From NCBI GenBank assembly GCA_001579985.1, contig LRSR01011666.1:1-35832 (forward strand): 35,832 bases of DNA. Direction: 5' to 3'. This DNA comes from Hypsibius dujardini. Lineage: Eukaryota; Tardigrada; Eutardigrada; Parachela; Hypsibiidae. Positions 31,379 through 35,832 of this stretch are shown here, piece by piece. The translations under genes were made by a program, and so were the position numbers. Every line of letters starts with the position of its first letter. Position 1 is the stretch's first letter. The notes under the pieces are model-generated. The model was not told the DNA's origin. It made no database searches and was given only the letters and a program-made list of their open reading frames with translations.

Positions 31379-31712
31379 TTTGTTTTTACCGGGGTTGCCC
31401 ATCTCTGCTTGCATGGTTTTTGGGACGTTAAAAAAGCATTCGGCGTCCTAATACAAGCCGGTATCTCCGAGAAAAAAAATCATAAAATTTTGCGCCAGTT
31501 TTCGTTTCTTTCGAACATGTTCGAACAGATACGGAACGTTAGTCAACGAAAATTGTATTTTAAACTTTGCGCAAAATCTTAAAATTCCAAACGGCCTTTT
31601 CAATATACATTATTAATTTGTATGCTGTGTATTTGCTTGCATTTTTTAAAGCTACTCTTGAGCTAGTCCCTTCTTAACGTATGTTACAGTTTGAAAATAA
31701 CAACAGGTATTA

Positions 31713-32657
31713 GGGTCTATTCTGAGCGATAAATAACCTTAATTCTTATCCTTAAGTCCATGTGACGTCGCAAAAAGGGGCGGGGTATCGACTTCAGGTA
31801 TTGTTTACGATAACTCTCATCCTTAAAAATCAAGTTTAAGGAAGGCCCCTTTGAAATTGTTTACATACATCCCCGCTGCCAATTAACTTTACCACGATAC
31901 ATATTTGGGAAGGAAATTCATTTTTTGATTTTCTGGTGCTATTAGGGATGGGTGGAATGTTCTGATTTTCGTTCAGCGGTCTATTTTCCGAGGGGCACTT
32001 TTTCAACGTTGGATAGCCGCTCCGCTAACGGTAGCGGGCGTCCGCTCCGCCACATGGCGGAATTTGAAACTGGCTGTGCCGTCGTGTTTCTTGTCGAAAA
32101 CCATTGTATGCTTGGAGTGATTTTATATCTGAATTCAGAATAACTATTTAAGGCAGGGAAATAATGTTGATTTCGAGACATTCAGAAGCTAATTTGGAGA
32201 TTAATCTATCGTACATCAATCAATCATTCGAGCGTTGGTTGCTCACTTGAATTAGCTGCATACGCAATCAATCAATCAATGTCTCAATTTTCCGCTTTAT
32301 TATTGTTGTTCGTACTTGCAGTTTGCGCACTATCCAGGCCAGATCCGTCATCAGTTTTAGTTTTATCTTTGAATTGATTATATTTTAGAATTCATCGCTT
32401 TTTTATAATTTATTTGCTTAGGAACTTTAGGATCTTTAAGATCAGCTGATAATTTAATAAGTTCCTAAGCAAACAAATTTGTGTGTTTGGCGACCAACCA
32501 TACCAAAACATTAAATTATCAGCTGATCTTAAAGATCCTGAAATACGTGTTGGTATGGTTGGTCGCCAAACACACAAATCAAGCGCCGTCCGTTAACGCT
32601 GACTTAACTTATAATTAAGGATAAGACTAAAGTTATGGGTTGGCTCCGAACAGACCC
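31713..32657. mobile_element. Non-autonomous Harbinger-like DNA transposon (945 bp)
   Basis: The left end GGGTCTATTCTGAGC is an inverted, imperfect copy of the right end (reverse complement GGGTCTGTTCGGAGC). Similarity goes on inward through CTTATCCTTAA for about 45 bp. TATTA flanks both ends directly (31708-31712 and 32658-32662). The GGGTCTGTTCGG start resembles PIF/Harbinger ends, and the target TATTA contains TTA, the usual Harbinger target, although the apparent duplication is 5 bp instead of 3. There is no transposase; the inside holds ATCAATCA runs and the interlocked inverted repeats at 32413-32579. Confidence 0.7.
32413..32579. repeat. Interlocked inverted repeats
   Basis: Three inverted pairs overlap without nesting. 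C: 32413-32425 with 32461-32473 (13 bp, perfect). A: 32429-32458 with 32510-32539 (30 bp, perfect). B: 32477-32506 with 32550-32579 (30 bp, perfect). The order is C A C' B A' B'. Pair A is itself near-palindromic (it contains ATCAGCTGAT and GATCTTTAAGATC). The A and B stems could only form together as a pseudoknot-like cross. Confidence 0.9.
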
Positions 32658-33129
32658 TATTATTTCGAGCATCGGTAAAATTACCCGAACATTAGTTTCA
32701 AAATTAAGTAGACGAAAGAAGCGTCTTGAAAAGCAATGTAAAAGAAGAGTTCAGCTTTTGGCACCGAATAAAATTTTGGAACTAGAAAAAATTATTAGCA
32801 AAAACAGTAATCTTTAAAAAAAATACTGAGCTCCAAGCGCATAAATATTGATAAGTGAGAGTAAGAAAAAGGGCTCCGACAAATAAGTTCGAATTCCGCT
32901 CCGAACGAGATTCTTCTCCGTGCTTGAACAAGCCTCGGGAAACATGATTAGCGCACTTTGTCTCCAACTGTGACAGTTCAAAGACCTCCCTTCACCCTCC
33001 GCAGCTGCTTCCTGACTCCTTAAGTGTTGGCTCGGAAAAAGCCACAACCATTTTTCAATCGACCCTTTATATTATTATCTTAACGGCAAATTCCGCAGAC
33101 GCTCATTAAAGAAATTCAATATCGTTCCG

Positions 33130-33160
33130 ACACACACACACACACACACATACACATACA
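33130..33160. repeat. CA dinucleotide microsatellite
   Basis: About ten CA units followed by imperfect TACACA repeats. Confidence 0.9.
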
Positions 33161-33283
33161 CATACTGACTAACCGTTCGAATGCGAACGATATGCATGAG
33201 GAAAAGAACACGTTGCTTGGAAAAAAACACGTCCACACTTGTCTGGGTGGACCACATAAAAAACAACCAAAGAGACAAGCAAA

Positions 33284-33316
33284 CAGGCAGGCAGACAGAC
33301 AGACAGACAGACAGAC
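33284..33316. repeat. CAGG/CAGA tetranucleotide microsatellite
   Basis: Two CAGG units then about six CAGA units. A shorter TCTG run (the same repeat inverted) lies near 27200. Confidence 0.9.
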
Positions 33317-34320
33317 CGGCGGCGGCACACTCACGCCGCCTTATAAGTCCATCTTCGTCGTCACTTCCGCCTCCACTGATGAGGAAAAAAACTGAAGAAC
33401 TTCACGCCTCCGAACTGTACAGGGATTTCACCTAAAACGACCCTAAACCGATTCCTAACCTACATTGATGCAATTATCAAAAAGCCTTATTTTTTAACTA
33501 TTTTATTTTGTGATGTCATTACAGTCTAATTGCAGAATGATTTTTGAGTTATTTATTCAAATTATGGTAATGATTCTGATGCTTTCTGTATTTTTTTCTC
33601 CTTTCTACTGCAATGTGTTTTCGTGCATTTTGGATTTGAATAAATAATAAAAAATATTAATTTAAATTTTAACTTACTCTTGGCATATTCTATTATTTTA
33701 AACTATTATACCAGAATCAGAATTTCGAATGGTGCTCAGCACTTCCATTTGAAAAGCAGCTGCAATTACGCGTTCTGAAAGATCATTGTTTTTATTTTAC
33801 TTCAAAATTAGTTTTTCCCAACACATTTTTAACTGTCCATACGCTAATTCTTCCAGAAGTCACCGTCACTTTAAAAAATTCTGAAATGACTCGTTCTAGT
33901 ATGATTTGTTCCACGTTAAAAAAATCCTAAAAATCACACAAACAAAAAATCGTGCATCATTAGGCGAAATCCCTGCACCGGCTGAATATACTTCAGTCGT
34001 AAGTCATAACGCGCTTCCGTATGACTCACTGTATGACTCGGCCCAATCTCTTGAGAAAATTATTTTCTGTCGCTTTAATCATCATACGCCACATATTTCC
34101 TAAGCTCGTCGCGGTGTCTGTGTCACAGACATATATACGTCCATACACATTTCTCACCGTACCTCGTCGTCGATCCTTATTCAAACACACAAACTGTAGC
34201 AATAATTTTGTGTCTCTTTAAAAAGACGTTCTCACATAATTCCCCTTTTGTATTTCGGCGTTCTCAATCCATTTTCCGTAGTTTTAATTTTTAATTCAAA
34301 CGAAAAAAGTTCTTATCAAA

Positions 34321-34699
34321 ATGTCGACGACCGGCAATCAGAACAACGTGGTGGAGGTGCGTATCCCGATTATGCAGCGGCAGACCAGCGTATTGGACCA
34401 GGATTACGGCGGTTCTGGCGGGCAGTTTGCCGATGAGATGCGCAAGATGGAGGAGGAGATGAGCCGACTGACCGGCCAGATTAACGAGGGCAACAAGCGG
34501 ATCGCCTCGCGGATCGTCCAGAAGACCACGACGACGACGACACGGACCACTTCCGGTGGAGGTGGCGGACCGGTGCAGCAGCAGCCGCAGCCACAGCCGA
34601 TTCAGTATTCGTCACCGGTGCAGGCTGGAGGGAATGTCCAGAGCCAGTCGAGCCACACTAGCACTTATAGTCATCAGACGACCGGAACTGGCGCTCAAG
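34321..34699 (+). CDS. Small heat-shock protein (CG14207/HspB8-like), first exon only
   Basis: N-terminal 126 residues of an sHSP, an ATP-independent cytosolic chaperone; the exon ends CAAG|GTGAGA in phase 1. The arrangement matches insect CG14207-type proteins: RIPI (14-17), an acidic DQDYG (26-30), the signature FADEMRKMEEEMSRL (36-50), then a Thr/Lys-rich linker (KTTTTTTRTTS, 68-78). After that comes a low-complexity Gly/Gln/Pro/Ser linker longer than in the fly protein. The alpha-crystallin domain, which defines the family, is not seen up to the end of the window and must lie on later exons. The start ATG follows ATCAAA and begins a GC-rich coding stretch. The assignment rests on the N-terminal motif alone. 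Confidence 0.8.
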
Positions 34700-34724
34700 G
34701 TGAGAGAAACATTTCAAACATTCA

Positions 34725-35052
34725 TTAGTTTTACGAAAGGTTTAATTAATCAGTAATAAAATACTAAATTATAGTTAAAAATACGTAAAAAAAAATATAA
34801 TAACAATTACGTAATTAACTAGCTCAGTCAACAAACAGCGAACTTTCTTTAGGTTATACAATAAATAATACAAACATGTTTTTAGTTTTTAGTTTTACGA
34901 AAGACCTGATTAATCATTAATAAAATACTAAATATAAATTAAAATTACATACAACAGAATATAATAACAATTATATAAATAACCAGCTCTGTCAACAAAT
35001 AGTGGACTTCTTTTAGTTTATACAATAAAACGAATATGTTTTTTTTATGTAA
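34725..35052. repeat. Tandem duplication of about 164 bp in the sHSP intron
   Basis: 34725-34888 and 34889-about 35052 share order and sequence: TTAGTTTTACGAAAG, TAATAAAATACTAAAT, ATATAATAACAATTA, GCTC-GTCAACAAA, and ACTT-TTTAG-TTATACAATAAA. Divergence is moderate, so the duplication is not recent. Confidence 0.85.
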
Positions 35053-35832
35053 AAAATGTAATTCGTTAATGATTTTTGGTTGATACATTTTTATATATTT
35101 TAATAGTAAGTTTTTCTTAAAGAAAGAATGAACAGAGTCCCAACCGTAGAGGTTGGCGACTGACGCAGGGACAAGGCCGTCAAAATGATTACTATCAAGC
35201 ATTACCGTATGCTCGCGATCTGAAGGGACAGCTAGGCCCCGCCTCCCTCGGTATGACCCTGCACTCGATTGAACGTTCGATCTGATTCACTGTTCTCTGA
35301 TTGGTTCATTTCGTACAGGTTACTCGTTGCGCTCGATTGATTGATTGTACAGTTGTGCTTTTCCGTATATTTGTCCCTACAGTGGTGATTTCATGAACAG
35401 CACTGAAAAGGAACGGCCTGGTTGAATAAAATTTACGGGCAGGGCAGAAAAGTGTCCTCTGAGATCGCGAGCATATGGTACTGGCTACTGTATTAACGGT
35501 TTGCAGTGGTTAAACTCTAAATTAATTTGTACAATTTTGTTTATACAGCTGCGTATTTGTCATAATTTCGTTTTTGGTTTAAAAATGTGAGTAATATGGC
35601 GAAAACGAGTATACAAATCAAAATGGGATTAGTAATTGCTTAAACATTACACATACAAGCGGTCAAACATTCAAAAATTCACTGCAGCGCATTCAAACTT
35701 TATTGAAACTTCACTTTTATTTTTATCATTATATTTAAACTTTATATTAAAACATTTGAACCTTTTTTTAATTTGTTATCTATCATTATAATTAAATTAT
35801 GTTTAAACTTGAATTACTTTAAATTTATTTAA
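35053..35832. other. Intron or intergenic DNA, no supported feature
   Basis: Probably intron 1 of the sHSP gene. There is a GC-richer stretch at about 35130-35350 with a perfect hairpin CCAACC-GTAGA-GGTTGG near 35140, and an ATTGATTGATTG run near 35334. No alpha-crystallin coding sequence is seen on either strand. Confidence 0.5.

Larger units (their letters stand above)
32663..34320. other. Intergenic DNA upstream of the small heat-shock gene
   Basis: No gene supported. It contains CA and CAGA microsatellites (annotated separately) and AT-rich DNA. TTTAAAAAG near 34217 could serve as a weak TATA element for the gene at 34321. I looked for paired nGAAn heat-shock elements in the 300 bp before the ATG and saw no convincing array. 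Confidence 0.45.

Noticed and set aside
33075-33435. Cysteine-rich and Asp/Arg-rich frames around the CA and CAGA repeats
   Set aside because: Their composition comes from the microsatellites.
1-35832. tRNA or rRNA genes
   Set aside because: I looked for paired A- and B-box sequences and conserved rRNA blocks by eye and found none convincing; a covariance-model scan would be needed to exclude a diverged copy.

Overview
The window is nuclear DNA of a small invertebrate animal. The genes are split by GT-AG introns that are mostly 67-200 bp long, intergenic DNA is AT-rich, and recognisable products are animal families: calcineurin B, a rhodopsin-like receptor, a natriuretic-peptide-receptor-like ectodomain, and a small heat-shock protein of the insect CG14207 type. 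The sHSP similarity, the six-cysteine EB-like modules and an orphan GPCR with an HR in place of DRY point to an ecdysozoan. A tardigrade is possible, but that is inference and cannot be settled here.

Layout. 1-2302 has no gene I can support. 2303-3471 is a two-exon GPCR (+). 5914-9350 is a seven-exon secreted protein (-) made of six cysteine-rich modules, five of them on their own phase-1 exons. 9.4-16.4 kb is gene-poor: small repeats, a MITE-like element, isolated exon-like pieces and one possible two-exon gene (14756-15122, -). 16488-21428 is a 14-exon receptor (+) with an ANF-receptor ectodomain and one membrane segment but no guanylate cyclase. Its largest intron holds exon-like coding sequence on the opposite strand. 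21.8-27.2 kb is a transposon nest: an apparently intact DD37D mariner inserted in an old solo LTR, then two more solo LTRs of the same family, each with its own 4-bp target duplication. 28130-29412 is calcineurin B (+, two exons). 29.4-32.7 kb holds a pentanucleotide satellite, a ~670 bp imperfect hairpin, a frameshifted hAT transposase relic between GGAGTT minisatellites, and a 945-bp Harbinger-like element that contains interlocked inverted repeats. 34321-34699 is the first exon of a small heat-shock protein (+); its alpha-crystallin domain lies beyond the window.

The genes show no sign of acting as one pathway; this is ordinary eukaryotic gene order. The points most worth following are the cyclase-less receptor, the six-module secreted protein, the nested antisense gene, the LTR/mariner nest and the interlocked inverted repeats. 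All splice models were made by eye from frame, splice sites and family resemblance; none was tested against RNA or databases.
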